DNA from: Porphyridium purpureum
Taxonomy: Eukaryota > Rhodophyta > Bangiophyceae > Porphyridiales > Porphyridiaceae
Direction of reading: 5' to 3'
Assembly (NCBI GenBank): GCA_008690995.1
Contig: VRMN01000010.1
Coordinates: forward strand, 248,001 to 312,000
DNA length: 64,000 bases
Shown: piece after piece, positions 18,354 to 27,559 of the stretch
How the letters are laid out: every line of letters begins with the position of its first letter
Numbering within the stretch: position 1 is the stretch's first letter
Position numbers and translations under genes: made by a program
The notes under the pieces: generated by a model
Database searches by the model: none
What the model was told of the DNA's origin: nothing
What the model saw: the letters and a program-made list of their open reading frames with translations, nothing else

Positions 18354-18695
18354 TGCTAGGCGGAGCCGATAAACCGTTTGTTTGTGTGGGGGAACTGGGC
18401 CATGGGCGGGGAGTGGAGTGGAGAGGGAGAGGGTGGTGGACGACGACGGAGACGCGGGGTGCGTGTGTGATTGTGTGGTTGTGTCGTTGTTCGATTGCGT
18501 GATTGCGTGAGTCGCGTGGTCACTGAACAAAGTTGACGATCGACAAGTTCTGGGCTGATCGCGAGCGGCGCGTTTTGTCTTGTTCGTAGTGGTGGTGTTG
18601 GCGTTGTTTCGTGGGGTAGGAAGGAAGAAGAGCTGATTGGGGCGCGTGTGTCGGCCGTGTGCGAGGAGCTGCGTGTATAGCAACACGGAGCTGCG

Positions 18696-18938
18696 ATGGA
18701 TTTTTCTTCGTCCGAACTGCAGAATGAGGTGAACACCACCGTGATGGCAACTGTGTTCGAGCTGCTGCGGACGTCGATCACAGGAAAGTGCTTCGACGTC
18801 TGCGTCACGCGCCCGTCCTCAAGCTTGTCGGGATCTGAGCAGCAGTGTCTCGCAAAGTGCGCCGATCGGTATATTGAAGCCCTCCAAGTGGTCGCCAAGG
18901 CTGCGGTCGAGTATGACAACGGCTCAGGACTCCAGTGA
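18696..18938 (+). CDS. TIM13: Mitochondrial small Tim chaperone TIM13
   Basis: An 80-residue small Tim protein of the mitochondrial intermembrane space. With TIM8 it escorts hydrophobic precursors to the inner membrane. The twin CX3C motif is visible as CFDVC and CLAKC, 15 residues apart. GSEQQCLAKCADRY is the TIM13-type version, and the flanking helices are of normal length. There is no presequence, as expected for MIA-pathway substrates. It is tail-to-tail with the lipoate ligase gene, 73 bp apart. Confidence 0.92.
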   Translation: MDFSSSELQNEVNTTVMATVFELLRTSITGKCFDVCVTRPSSSLSGSEQQCLAKCADRYIEALQVVAKAAVEYDNGSGLQ

Positions 18939-19011
18939 GGTCCCGCGCGATGATGCGCAGGGTCGAGTTCAAGGGGTCACATCAGGACGGGCGCGGGTGG
19001 GATATGCGATT

Positions 19012-20166
19012 TCACAGGCCAGGGAGCGGCGGGACCTGATCGTGAATCCAAGCGGCGATGTCCTGTATGCAATCGCCGTGTGATGGCTCTCCGTCTGAAG
19101 CGACGAGGAGGTGTGCGAGCTCGGCACCGGAAAATGGCGCCCCGGTCCACGCGTTGCTTATAGCTTGCGCAAGCTCCTCTCGTGTTTCTTCTCGATGCGT
19201 CCAACATCTCACCGAAATTTGCTCTACGCGCTCCACGACCGTCGCGCCGCGCCCAATCATGAGATCCAGGCTCAGCTCTCCCCATGCGAACGACGCGTGC
19301 AAGGGTACCGAAAAGGGCAGTGTGGCGCCGACGATCCAATCGGGAGATGCCAGTGTGGCAGCCTCGTCCGCAATAAACGTAGCTTCTTGTTTTGGCAATG
19401 CATCTAGTGCGATCTCCTCAACGGAGAGGTCTGATGTTTCGCCGTGCACGCGCCAGAACTCTTGCGCGAGCGCTTCGATCACCAGCTGGTGCGTCACGTC
19501 CGGCACAAAGTCGCTCAAATTGGCCACCACCGAGCGCACCGAGTCTGTGGCGCGCGCCTTTACCTTACTCCACGGAGAAGATAAGGTGCGCCACAGCTGC
19601 GCGAGGTCGGAACGCACGAGCAGCGTCCCGTGGTGGTACGACATGTCCCCAGTGATGCGCTGCGCGCATCCCGATGCCTTGCGGCCGTCGAGCAGAATAT
19701 CGCCGCGCGGATTTGCGGAGGCAGGCACCCCGAACGCAGTAACCAACGCGCGCGCCACAATCTGCGCATTGAGGGAGCGGTCGAGGTCCTCCCGGCTCTG
19801 GACAAAGCAGTAGTTCAAATTTCCGAGATCATGAAACACGGCGCCTCCTCCGGATCGCCGTCGCAACAGCGGAATCCGCTGCCTGGCCAAAAACGCGAGA
19901 TCTGCCTCCTTGAACGGGTTCTGCATGCGCCCAATCACGACACACGGCGCATTCACGTACAGCAACAACCCGAACCGTGGCGCATGCGACTCTGCTCCAT
20001 TCTTGCCACCCTTGCCGGCGACCTGCTCTTGCGCCGCGACTCCAGCCGCCGCAGCCGCAGCCGCAGCCTTCCGCGACCAGCGACCGAGCAGCCATTCCTC
20101 CACTGCCAGGTTCCGGAACGGATCGGTGCTACCCCGCAATGTCGCCACGCGCGTGCCCATCGCCAT
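19012..20166 (-). CDS. lplA: Lipoate-protein ligase A type
   Basis: Transfers lipoate, or lipoyl-AMP, to the lysine of lipoyl domains in 2-oxoacid dehydrogenases and glycine cleavage H protein. 384 residues. The family core is complete: VVIGRMQNPFKE, the nucleotide/lipoate loop RRRSGGGAVFHDLGNLNYCF (102-121), GRKASGCAQR with the lipoate-contacting Lys163, and MSYHHGTLLVRSDL. A C-terminal accessory domain follows, so the length is closer to bacterial LplA than to truncated lipoyltransferases. Residues 33-62 form an Ala/Gly-rich insertion. No clear mitochondrial or plastid presequence is seen, so its compartment is open. GTACAG-type motifs lie 94-132 bp upstream. Confidence 0.9.
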   Translation of the reverse strand: MAMGTRVATLRGSTDPFRNLAVEEWLLGRWSRKAAAAAAAAGVAAQEQVAGKGGKNGAESHAPRFGLLLYVNAPCVVIGRMQNPFKEADLAFLARQRIPLLRRRSGGGAVFHDLGNLNYCFVQSREDLDRSLNAQIVARALVTAFGVPASANPRGDILLDGRKASGCAQRITGDMSYHHGTLLVRSDLAQLWRTLSSPWSKVKARATDSVRSVVANLSDFVPDVTHQLVIEALAQEFWRVHGETSDLSVEEIALDALPKQEATFIADEAATLASPDWIVGATLPFSVPLHASFAWGELSLDLMIGRGATVVERVEQISVRCWTHREETREELAQAISNAWTGAPFSGAELAHLLVASDGEPSHGDCIQDIAAWIHDQVPPLPGL

Positions 20167-20258
20167 CCAACAACCCCACTCATTCCTCCCCTGCTCTTAC
20201 CCCTTGATTCCTCCTCCCCAGAATCCCCTAATCCCAAAAAAAACAAACCCTAAAGTAG

Positions 20259-20298
20259 CTGTACACCCTCTTTTGATCATCAAACCTGCAAAGTACAG
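20259..20298 (-). promoter_or_regulatory. GTACAG motifs upstream of lipoate ligase
   Basis: CTGTAC at 20259-20264 reads GTACAG toward the ligase gene. GTACAG at 20293-20298 points the other way, toward the zinc-finger gene on the plus strand. The pair suggests a shared divergent promoter. Confidence 0.4.
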
Positions 20299-20335
20299 TT
20301 AAAATGGTCTAGAAGGTTCAGTACTGAACCTCCGT

Positions 20336-20414
20336 GCATAAACCACTCAACCGCCAAACCGATAAACCACTTAACCACTTAACCACTTAACCGGTGAACT
20401 GGTGAACTGGTGGA
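20336..20414. repeat. Degenerate TTAACCGGT-type repeat cluster
   Basis: A run of short repeats, AACCACTCAACCGCC, AAACCGATAAACC, then CACTTAAC three times, then CCGGTGAACTGGTGAACTGGTGG. Similar AACCG/TAACGG clusters occur near 7330, 37385 and 59830-59940, always between genes. It lies in the divergent region between the lipoate ligase and zinc-finger genes. Confidence 0.6.
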
Positions 20415-20689
20415 CCGAGTTGTTTGTTTGTGCGTGTTATGAAATCTGGGTGGTTTAGTAGAGGAGGCGCGAACCGCTCGGCTCGAGGCGCGCGAAGGGC
20501 GCGAGCGGTTTACGGATTTTTCGGTGGATTTTGTTTCGAGGTGGGAGAGAGGGAGAGGAGATGGGGAGGAGGGGCAAGAGGTGAGGATGCGGATGAGGAG
20601 CCATGTGGATGGGCAAGGACGGTGAATGGGGGAGCGCGCGTGTGTGCTGGGCGGTATGTGTGAGTAGCCATAGCCAGCTGAGCACTGGC

Positions 20690-21148
20690 ATGCTCGGACA
20701 GTGTCGATCGCAAAGTACGAGAGTGGCGTCGCGCGCCGCTCGGCACGTGCCAGGGATAGCCGCGGGTGTGTGTGGATGGAGGGCGACGGAGGGTCGCGCG
20801 AGGCCGTTGACGTATGGGGCATGCCCGCTGCGACGCGCGCCGGCGTTGCGCGCAGAGGCAGCGGATGCTGCGGAGGGAAACCCAGCGACGACGCCGTGTG
20901 AGCAGTGCGGAGGGAAACAGGTCATTCCGTGCCCCATGTGCAACGGAACAGGCACGTTTGCGCTCGAGATGATGGGGCAGTCCTCGGCGTGCCAGTGCCG
21001 ACTGTGCCAGGGGCGGAAGATCACGGCGTGCCCGAGCTGCATGACGCAGGTGTACGGGTCAGTCGTGTGGTGGGACAAGCAAGAAGAAGATCCGGAAAGT
21101 GGAGACGGCAAGATCAACTGGGGCGGTAAACCTCCTTTTCTTAGGTAA
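20690..21148 (+). CDS. DnaJ-type zinc-finger protein, probably plastid
   Basis: 152 residues from the ATG at 20690. Residues 1-65 are Arg/Ala/Ser-rich with almost no acids, as expected of an organelle transit peptide. Residues 70-125 form a DnaJ-like cysteine-rich domain with CEQCGG, CPMCNGTGTF, CQCRLCQGR and CPSC, two zinc sites like those of plant BSD2 and related plastid disulfide/chaperone proteins. There is no J domain. The C-terminus, VYGSVVWWDKQEEDP, is not something I can assign. The likely role is in plastid protein folding or complex assembly, an inference from the family. An ATG at 20603 could extend it, but that would encode part of the purine-rich leader. Confidence 0.7.
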   Translation: MLGQCRSQSTRVASRAARHVPGIAAGVCGWRATEGRARPLTYGACPLRRAPALRAEAADAAEGNPATTPCEQCGGKQVIPCPMCNGTGTFALEMMGQSSACQCRLCQGRKITACPSCMTQVYGSVVWWDKQEEDPESGDGKINWGGKPPFLR

Positions 21149-21298
21149 ATTACTCTCGTCCAGCGCTAGTGCTGGCGTCAAAGTCATGATCGAGTTGGAA
21201 TCTAATGACGCAGATCGCTCCGCTTGCGCACCAGCGGCGCGCATTGGAGGCCGTGTCGCTCTGTTTCGCGCGCGTCTCTCGCGGCCGCGTTTGTCCAA

Positions 21299-21640
21299 TC
21301 ACTGAAGCACACAGCGAGCGGCTGGTGGGCTGGCATCGTCGCGCGGCGGGCTCATGTTCAGCGCGGCGCACAAGTCCGCATTGGACGGCTCCACCAGGAT
21401 CTTCCGGTCCGTGGTCACCACCACCGGTATTTTAAAGTGTGTCCTCCCTAGCATAGTGCTCACCACGCGCTTCTGCGCCGGCTCGGCCTGCAAATCGATA
21501 TACCTAAACCTGACGCTCATCTTGCTCAACAACGCCGTGGCCCTTCGACAATCGCCGCACCAGTTCTCTCCGTACACCAGTACCTCTTCATTCTGCGGCG
21601 CATCCGCGATCGGCTCCTGCTGACTACGCGCGCCATCCAT
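21299..21640 (-). CDS. Glutaredoxin-like thiol oxidoreductase
   Basis: A 113-residue thioredoxin-fold protein. The active site is in VYGENWCGDCRRATALL (CGDC instead of the common CPYC), and the cis-proline segment is HFKIPVVVTTDRKILVEPS, with an Asn-Ala-Asp-Leu helix after it. The layout resembles mycoredoxin-type glutaredoxins, which reduce mixed disulfides. I use the ATG at 21640; an earlier in-frame ATG at 21685 would add 15 residues, which could form part of a short presequence. The coding end lies 150 bp from the convergent zinc-finger gene. Confidence 0.75.
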   Translation of the reverse strand: MDGARSQQEPIADAPQNEEVLVYGENWCGDCRRATALLSKMSVRFRYIDLQAEPAQKRVVSTMLGRTHFKIPVVVTTDRKILVEPSNADLCAALNMSPPRDDASPPAARCVLQ

Positions 21641-22055
21641 CTTGACCGCAGCCGGTCCAGCCACGACCCATCCGCGTCTCCACACGAACCCCTCTTCTCT
21701 TCACCACCACCGCCGCCTCTGTCCCTCTCCGAAGACTGAAAAGTTTGAAGCGTGAACACTTCGAAATAGAACGCAAGAGTTGTTTCAGCCGGAGGAGAGC
21801 AAGATCCAGCAAGAAACTCCGTGGCTTCCGGCGGTAACCGCCGACGGCTCTGTCAGACGATGGAGACCCATCTGAAGACCCCGCCAATTCGAACGTGAGC
21901 CTGCGGCGTCTGTCAAAACTGACGCGAGGTGTTCCGCCGTATGGCGCACATCGACGCTCCGCAACGTAAAAGACAGAACAAGAGTACAAGAAGAAAGGCA
22001 GCGAAGGCACGGCCAGGAGACGACGACGACGACGACGACAACAACGACGACGACG

Positions 22056-22089
<34 letters not shown>

Positions 22090-22977
22090 CTCAAAAGAAC
22101 ATTTCACACTAAACACCCTAGACACCAAGTCGGCACAATGGCGTGATCCGGACCCACCCGCGCGACTCCATCGCTCGCCGCCGCCGCCACCCACACAACA
22201 ATGCCTCGCGCTGTCACATGCGTGTGTGTGACGAGAGCCCTGCGAGGCTCTGCGGGGCAGAAGTAGTGACTCACGCCCATCGTTCTGCTGGGCGGTACAA
22301 ACACATTCGCAGCACCACGCTGCGCCGAGGATCCACAGCGAACGACTGATCGCCGCCTAGGGTATCGTGACGCTTCCAATCAACCCGACGTGTTTTCCTT
22401 CTTGTTGGCACGCAAGTGCGTGTGTGTGTGTGTGTGTGTTGGTCTTGGGTTAGTGTCAGCAGCGTGGATTTGTATGAGTGTTTGGGGTTTGGGGGTTGGT
22501 TTCTTTCCTATGAGGTGAAAGGAGAAAATGAGGATGAAGGAAACAAGGGAAGGGGATCAGGGAAAAGAGAGGAGGAGGGAAGAGAGGGGAATTGAGTGAA
22601 GGCGGGTTGGTGGCGGTGATGGTGGTGGTGGTGGTGGTGGTAGAGGTGAGGCAATTGCGCGGGACGACGAGGACGGAAGAGCAGACTCGGTGAGGTGGGT
22701 AGGTGGGTGGGAAGGGGTGGGGATTGAGGGGTGAGGGTTTTGGGCGGGAGTGCGGAGCGCGCCGATTGCGAGGGTGGGGCGGTGGCGTGGATGCGCGGAT
22801 TGCAAGGGTCGGGGTCGAGAGTGAGGTGAGGAGGAGGAGGAGCGAGGGCGTGGGGAGGCGGCGGCGGCGGCGTGGTGAGGCGCCGCGGGGCGGTGGCAGC
22901 CGGGCGATTCGCGCCGCGCGGGACGGGGACGACGACGACGACGATATCGGCGCGCGCGCGAGAGTGCTTGTGGGAAG
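21641..22977. other. Intergenic region rich in simple repeats
   Basis: No supported gene. It holds the (GAC)n/(AAC)n block at 22018-22090 and a (GT)n run at about 22418-22439. A purine-rich plus-strand stretch (about 22510-22960), rich in GGAGGA and GGTGGT, is probably the promoter and leader of the next gene. Long frames here come from this biased composition. Confidence 0.5.
22018..22090 (+). repeat. (GAC)n then (AAC)n trinucleotide block
   Basis: Alternating runs of GAC and AAC. On the plus strand one frame would encode Asp then Asn runs within a 100-codon open frame (21929-22231), but the flanks lack protein character. I treat it as a microsatellite. Confidence 0.8.
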
Positions 22978-24060
22978 ATGGGCGACGCGGGCTCGTCCAG
23001 CAAGGCGCATCATAAGCGTAATAATGACGGCTTCCAGAATCCATGGGAGTCGTTTAGAAAAGAGAGCGCCAAACTGTCCGTCTCGATCATGAGCAAATCA
23101 ACAAAGAAGGAGCCGTCCAAAGTGGATATTGCGGCGCTGCAGCTGCTCGCACAACGGCCCAATTTCTCCCTGGCCGAGCCGGCGTTCCGGGAAACAAGAA
23201 AGAACGTCGGCGTGACATGGATTGGACATAATACCTTTGTGCTGCAGTTGTTTGGACTCACCGTGCTGACCGATCCCAACTTTAGCATGAAGGCATCGTC
23301 GCCATTTGTTTTGAATCCGGGCGGGGTCAAGCGGATCGTACCGCCGCCGTGCAAGATTGCGGATCTGCCCACGATTGATGTGGTGGTGATCTCGGCAGAT
23401 CGCACCGACAAGCTGGACAAGGCAACCATCAAGGAGCTGGGCAACCGGTGCAAGTACCTGGTCCCGCTCAAGGTGGGCCAAACGCTCGAGAGTTTTGGAA
23501 TTTCGAAGGATAATATCATTGAGCTAGATTGGTGGGAGGACTATACACAGAACGGCGTGCGCATCGTGAGTTGCCCGTCGCAGTACACCAGCGGGACGAT
23601 GTGCGTGGACGGAAAGTCAAGCAGCGCGTTGTGGTGCAGTTGGGCGTTTTTGGGCGTGCGGTCGCGCGTCTTTTATTGCGGCGCGTCCGGGTACCGAAGT
23701 TGTAAGCGCGGCCAGACGTTTTTGCCATACAAGGAGCGGCTCGAGACGCCTCCCTGTCCGGCGTTTGCGGAAATAGGCTCGAAGCTCGGCCCGTTTGACA
23801 CTGCGTTCTTGCCTATAGGAAACTACTCGCCGCGACACCTGATCTCCTCATTGATGATGGACCCGATGGACGCCACGTGTGCTCACCGCGACCTGCAGGC
23901 ACGGCAGTCTGTCGCGCACGGCTGGGGGACTTTTAACCTCGGCGGCGATGAGGATACATTGGACGCACTGCGGCTCTTGGAAGAAGCCATGATGATGGTC
24001 GGCCTGTCAGATAGCGAGTTTTTGGTCCAGAATCATGGCACAACCAAGGTTTTGTACTGA
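22978..24060 (+). CDS. NAPE-PLD-like metallo-beta-lactamase fold pseudoenzyme
   Basis: A 360-residue homologue of N-acylphosphatidylethanolamine phospholipase D. The scaffold is clear: VTWIGHNTFVLQLFGLTVLT, RIVPPPCKIADLPTIDVVVI, LWCSWAF and PFDTAFLPIGNYSPR. Every zinc-binding block is altered. The family's HxHxDH motif (SHNHYDHLD) reads SADRTDKLD, keeping only the Asp. The QHW-type His is Tyr (SQYTSG), the GDTGY Asp is Ala (CGASGY), and the HWGTF His is Gly (GWGTF). The frame is intact and well conserved otherwise, so it is a maintained protein that probably binds lipid or a partner without phosphodiesterase activity. The N-terminal 70 residues are basic and probably disordered. No targeting signal is evident. 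Confidence 0.8.
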   Translation: MGDAGSSSKAHHKRNNDGFQNPWESFRKESAKLSVSIMSKSTKKEPSKVDIAALQLLAQRPNFSLAEPAFRETRKNVGVTWIGHNTFVLQLFGLTVLTDPNFSMKASSPFVLNPGGVKRIVPPPCKIADLPTIDVVVISADRTDKLDKATIKELGNRCKYLVPLKVGQTLESFGISKDNIIELDWWEDYTQNGVRIVSCPSQYTSGTMCVDGKSSSALWCSWAFLGVRSRVFYCGASGYRSCKRGQTFLPYKERLETPPCPAFAEIGSKLGPFDTAFLPIGNYSPRHLISSLMMDPMDATCAHRDLQARQSVAHGWGTFNLGGDEDTLDALRLLEEAMMMVGLSDSEFLVQNHGTTKVLY

Positions 24061-24380
24061 CGCGGGTTGGTAGTGATCTATTTATGTGGCCTCAAGAGTA
24101 CAAAACATCGTTTTGTAGCTGCGCGCTCCCGCGCGAGAAGCGCGTGTGTGCGCGAACGGCAATTTTGGCTGTTGAGGATAAACGAAGAAAAGAAAAAAGC
24201 GGTATTAGCTTTTCTATCGACAAGATGTTTACCAAATCAAATCCATATACACGTGTGGAGACGCCCCACGCACATGGTGCGTCTATCATTCTCCAAGCAA
24301 GCGTTCCCATTGTGCAGACCGCCCGCGTGTGCGCCCCACTCGCGTGGCAGCCTTTCTCATTTTGCGCGGTTCCTCCCCAT

Positions 24381-24725
24381 TCAGTGTGGGGGCAGCAGCT
24401 GGACCGGCACCGTGACCTTGACTGGCTGCTGGCGACGCCTGTTGAGCAGATTGTGCAACATGCGCAGGCGCGACGGCTGTATGCGGTCCACCTCCATTTC
24501 CTCGTCCGCGCTGGACCTCAGCGCGCGCTGGCGCTCGACATTATGCACCGTGTGCGCCAACACCAGCGCTGACACAACCACCAGCGCCATGACCCCCGCG
24601 CATTCCATGGTCAGCGGCACCAGCAGACGCTGCAGCCGCACTCCATTCCCCGCGTGCATTTTCGCGGCCGGCGCAAACGCCACCACTCTCGGGACGGCGC
24701 CCAAGTACCGTCCACGAAATGTCAT
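24381..24725 (-). CDS. Small single-pass membrane protein, unknown
   Basis: 114 residues from the ATG at 24725. It has a basic N-terminus (MTFRGRYLGAVPRVVAF), one hydrophobic segment at about 40-60 (GVMALVVVSALVLAH), then a charged tail (LRSSADEEMEVDRI, LLNRRRQQPVKV). I recognise no family. The basic start and single helix would fit a mitochondrial inner-membrane or plastid-envelope protein. Support comes from protein-like composition, several sense-oriented GTACAG motifs 260-390 bp upstream, and placement opposite the NAPE-PLD-like gene in tail-to-tail order. Confidence 0.5.
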   Translation of the reverse strand: MTFRGRYLGAVPRVVAFAPAAKMHAGNGVRLQRLLVPLTMECAGVMALVVVSALVLAHTVHNVERQRALRSSADEEMEVDRIQPSRLRMLHNLLNRRRQQPVKVTVPVQLLPPH

Positions 24726-24987
24726 TCCGACCTCCTTTCTGCGTTCCCCTTCCGTTCGCTCTCACCACCACCAACCAGGCAGCAGCAGCAGCAGCAGCAG
24801 CTTCGCGTAGATTCACACAACGACGCGCAGTACTTTTTCTCTCCTCGTTCCTTGCCGCTTGGTACAGAAGCGCCTTCCAAGGTCTATGTATACATATATA
24901 TACACCCATCCCCACTCTCCGTCCCCAGTCCACATGCCATTCACCTCAACACCGCACACCCGGAACCCCCCCAAAAAAAATCTCGTC

Positions 24988-25112
24988 CTGTACACTCGCG
25001 CCATTTCCGACATTCGAGGGGCACTGTACATTCACACTGTACTTCCTCGACGGAATCGCGCACCGATGTGCGTGGAAGTAGCAACATCAGCACGTGTACC
25101 CATGCACTGTAC
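24988..25112 (-). promoter_or_regulatory. Cluster of four GTACAG motifs
   Basis: CTGTAC on the plus strand at 24988, 25024, 25037 and 25107; three read GTACAGTG on the minus strand. The 25024/25037 pair is 13 bp apart, the same spacing as in the 9843-9911 array. They lie upstream of the small membrane-protein gene. Confidence 0.5.
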
Positions 25113-26155
25113 TCTGGTCCATGCCGGCCGGATGCCATTGCAATGCTTACACACACACACCCCTATTTTGTGTGGTTCTTTTGTATGTATTTGTATGTTT
25201 GTGTTTTGGCGCGCGCTATTTCATTCTGATGTGAGTGTGTTTCATGACGCCGCCTGCATTTTCCGCAAGGAAAAGCCACACCGCCGCCCCAAAATTCTCC
25301 TTCCACTAGCGCTTGCGCGGCATCCGGAATCCAGAATCCACACCGTCTCATAAAAACGACCCCAAACAATCACACGCTCTCGCTCCCCGCTCTTGCGTCT
25401 TAGCTTCTTCGCATCTTAATCGCCCATGTTCTTCCTAGACACGCGCATTCACACCTCCACCCAACTCACGGAAAAACGGACACACACCGAGTCGTTTTGC
25501 GTCAAGTCGATGGTTTTCGGTGGTTGACGGTGGGTTTTCTTGGTCTTTTTGTGGGTTTCGACGCTGTTTTGTGGGTGGTTTCCCCACGTTTTCAGATGCT
25601 ATTTGTGGTGCTGGCGTCCAGATGATGTGTTTAAGGGTTTGTAAGATTGAATTGGCCCACGTTCTGGGTCCTTCTTGTCTCCCTTTTTTTTTCCCCTTTA
25701 TAAGCGTTTGATATGAAAGGGGGGTTGTTTTTGTATGCCCCTCGAAAACAAAGGATTACACGGACTTACATATTCGGTACTTGTCGGGGTAGTGATGTGT
25801 GGACACGAAGAAGGTGGCGCCAGTTTGATACGAGACACCACCACAAGGAGCATCGACAACAAGGATCAAGAGGACCGGAAGGGAAAGAGAAAAGAAGGAC
25901 ACGAGCCGAACAGCGCACACGTTCGTGCTGCCGCGCGTGCTGTCCGACGCTAGACACAATTTCGCCACGCGCGTTGGATATAAGTGTTGCATCGCACGCG
26001 GGGAAGAAGAGGAGAAGGCAGAAGACTTGGTGGAGAGGCAAGTGTCACAGTAGACGCGAGAAGTCGGGCAAGGTGGGTGGGAACAGCGCTTGGATTGAGC
26101 ACGCAGGGGTTCAGTTGGGGTGAGAGTCGGCGCGCAGACGGAAAAGGGGCTCGTC
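25113..26155. other. Intergenic region
   Basis: No supported gene. Short (AC)n near 25150. From about 25850 to 26090 the plus strand is purine-rich (for example GGAAGGGAAAGAGAAAAGAAGG), which looks like a leader for the small plus-strand gene at 26156. Confidence 0.4.
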
Positions 26156-26368
26156 ATGATGCCGGCAGTGAGTTCAAGTCGCGGAAGGCCGTACGCATAT
26201 GCGACGCCGCACGCAGCGGGCCTCGCGTTTGTTGGCGCGCACTCGAGCTCGCGACAGTCCGGAATGGTCGACGCGTCCTTGCGCGTGCGTGAGAAGGCCG
26301 CCGCGTTCTTGGCGCTTTGCGCGGCTCTGTTTACGACGCAAAAGGCACTGCCAAGCTTGCTCCAGTAG
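26156..26368 (+). CDS. Possible small plastid-targeted protein
   Basis: 70 codons from the ATG at 26156. The first 45 residues are rich in Ser, Ala, Arg and His with no acid until DASLR, as in a transit peptide. A hydrophobic segment (KAAAFLALCAALFTT) and a short tail, KALPSLLQ, follow. It could be a small membrane subunit, but no family is recognised. The purine-rich leader upstream supports a plus-strand gene. It is short enough to be chance. Confidence 0.35.
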   Translation: MMPAVSSSRGRPYAYATPHAAGLAFVGAHSSSRQSGMVDASLRVREKAAAFLALCAALFTTQKALPSLLQ

Positions 26369-26648
26369 CATTCGGCCGTAAACGCGCGAAGGGCAAATGC
26401 TCCGCCGAACGGAACAATATCGTAACAGTCTTTCATGTAATTATCAGCTCCAATATCGCGCTCCGGCACACTTTTCCGTCTGTCGAGCAAGAAATGTCAA
26501 CTAGCCCCATCAAATTGTAAACACCATCCACGACTTTGGGAAGAAGAGAACAGTTTAACGTTTACGAATTCTAGGTAACAATTCTTGAACCGTGGGAGTT
26601 GCGTGTCTCACATTCTGCTACGCAACATCCATACACGACAATGCTAAT

Positions 26649-26993
26649 CTATTTTTTCTTCTCGGCTTCCTTCTTCTCAGCCTCCCTCGCTGCCTTCTGC
26701 TTATCAGTTCCCTCGGTCTGCTCCATTTTCTTGATCTGGTTACGGCTCAAATCCGACTTTTCCACAAACTTGGCCCCCACGCCCTCTGGCTTCTGTTCTG
26801 GCGGAACGTCGAGAGGGCCGGTCTCTGCAATCACTGGCGCCGCAATCAGCGCGGCCAATGAAGTAGCACCCACGCCAAACAAAACTGCGCGCCTGGTCAT
26901 TGGCTCCTCCGTCGACATTTTGCACACAGCACCGCCTCGCGCGTGTGCCCGCGGCGCACTGTGCAAAGTTCCTGCTCCATGTACAAACGCCAT
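26649..26993 (-). CDS. Putative thylakoid-lumen protein A (Tat signal)
   Basis: 114 residues from the ATG at 26993. The bipartite targeting signal starts MAFVHGAGTLHSAPRAHARG (stromal part) and continues with a twin-arginine lumen signal, MTRRAVLFGVGATSLAALIA ending PVIAETG, with cleavage expected after AxA-like IAE. The mature part is only about 50 residues and Lys/Glu-rich (NQIKKMEQTEG, ending AEKKEAEKKK). The neighbour at 27560 shares the leader almost word for word but has a longer mature region. Function unknown; small extrinsic photosystem subunits of red algae are a possibility, not a match. Confidence 0.7.
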   Translation of the reverse strand: MAFVHGAGTLHSAPRAHARGGAVCKMSTEEPMTRRAVLFGVGATSLAALIAAPVIAETGPLDVPPEQKPEGVGAKFVEKSDLSRNQIKKMEQTEGTDKQKAAREAEKKEAEKKK

Positions 26994-26999
26994 GCTAGA

Positions 27000-27559
27000 C
27001 TTCTTACCTGTTAACAACTCGATATTCTTTCACCACTCTCACTTGAAAGTTGATACTGCGCCTCGCCTTTCTCCTTCTCCGTGCGACAGGAAGTGGGATG
27101 CGAGAAGCAATCTGATGCCGGGCCTGCTTCTTATATCCGCGTTCACAGACCGAACGAGGCTGCCAGATTGTAATTTACTACTGTGTCTGGCCCTTCCACG
27201 TTGCATCCTATTCGCCTCCAGGTGGAGATATGATACCTCGACGCACGCACGCTCACGCCCTCACGCATCTTTCCGTTGGCGCTTCCAGCAGCACATGGAT
27301 TCGCTCCAGTAGAGTCGCGAGCCGGTAATTTAGTGCGGGCAGGTCTGGCGAAACGGGAAATCACAGACGCGAATCTCGACCTGCTCGCATTCCCCGCACA
27401 TCTCGCGATTCTGCGGTGGAATCTACGCGGCATGCAAAACAGTATGGATATCAAAGTGAGCGCCACTATTTCATCCCCACGCACATATACCCTGTTTTTA
27501 CTGTGCAACGAGCAAAGCTACTCCGATTTCTCATCAATCTGTCGTGGTACTCGAGAGGC
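27000..27559. other. Intergenic region between the lumenal paralogues
   Basis: No supported gene. A 121-codon minus-strand frame (27143-27508) begins GTG rather than ATG and has no recognisable features. No GTACAG motif was seen here, so protein A may be expressed from a different promoter type or as read-through from protein B. Confidence 0.4.

Noticed and set aside
21929-22231. Plus frame with poly-Asp and poly-Asn
   Set aside because: The repeats are explained by the (GAC)n/(AAC)n microsatellite; no conserved flanks.
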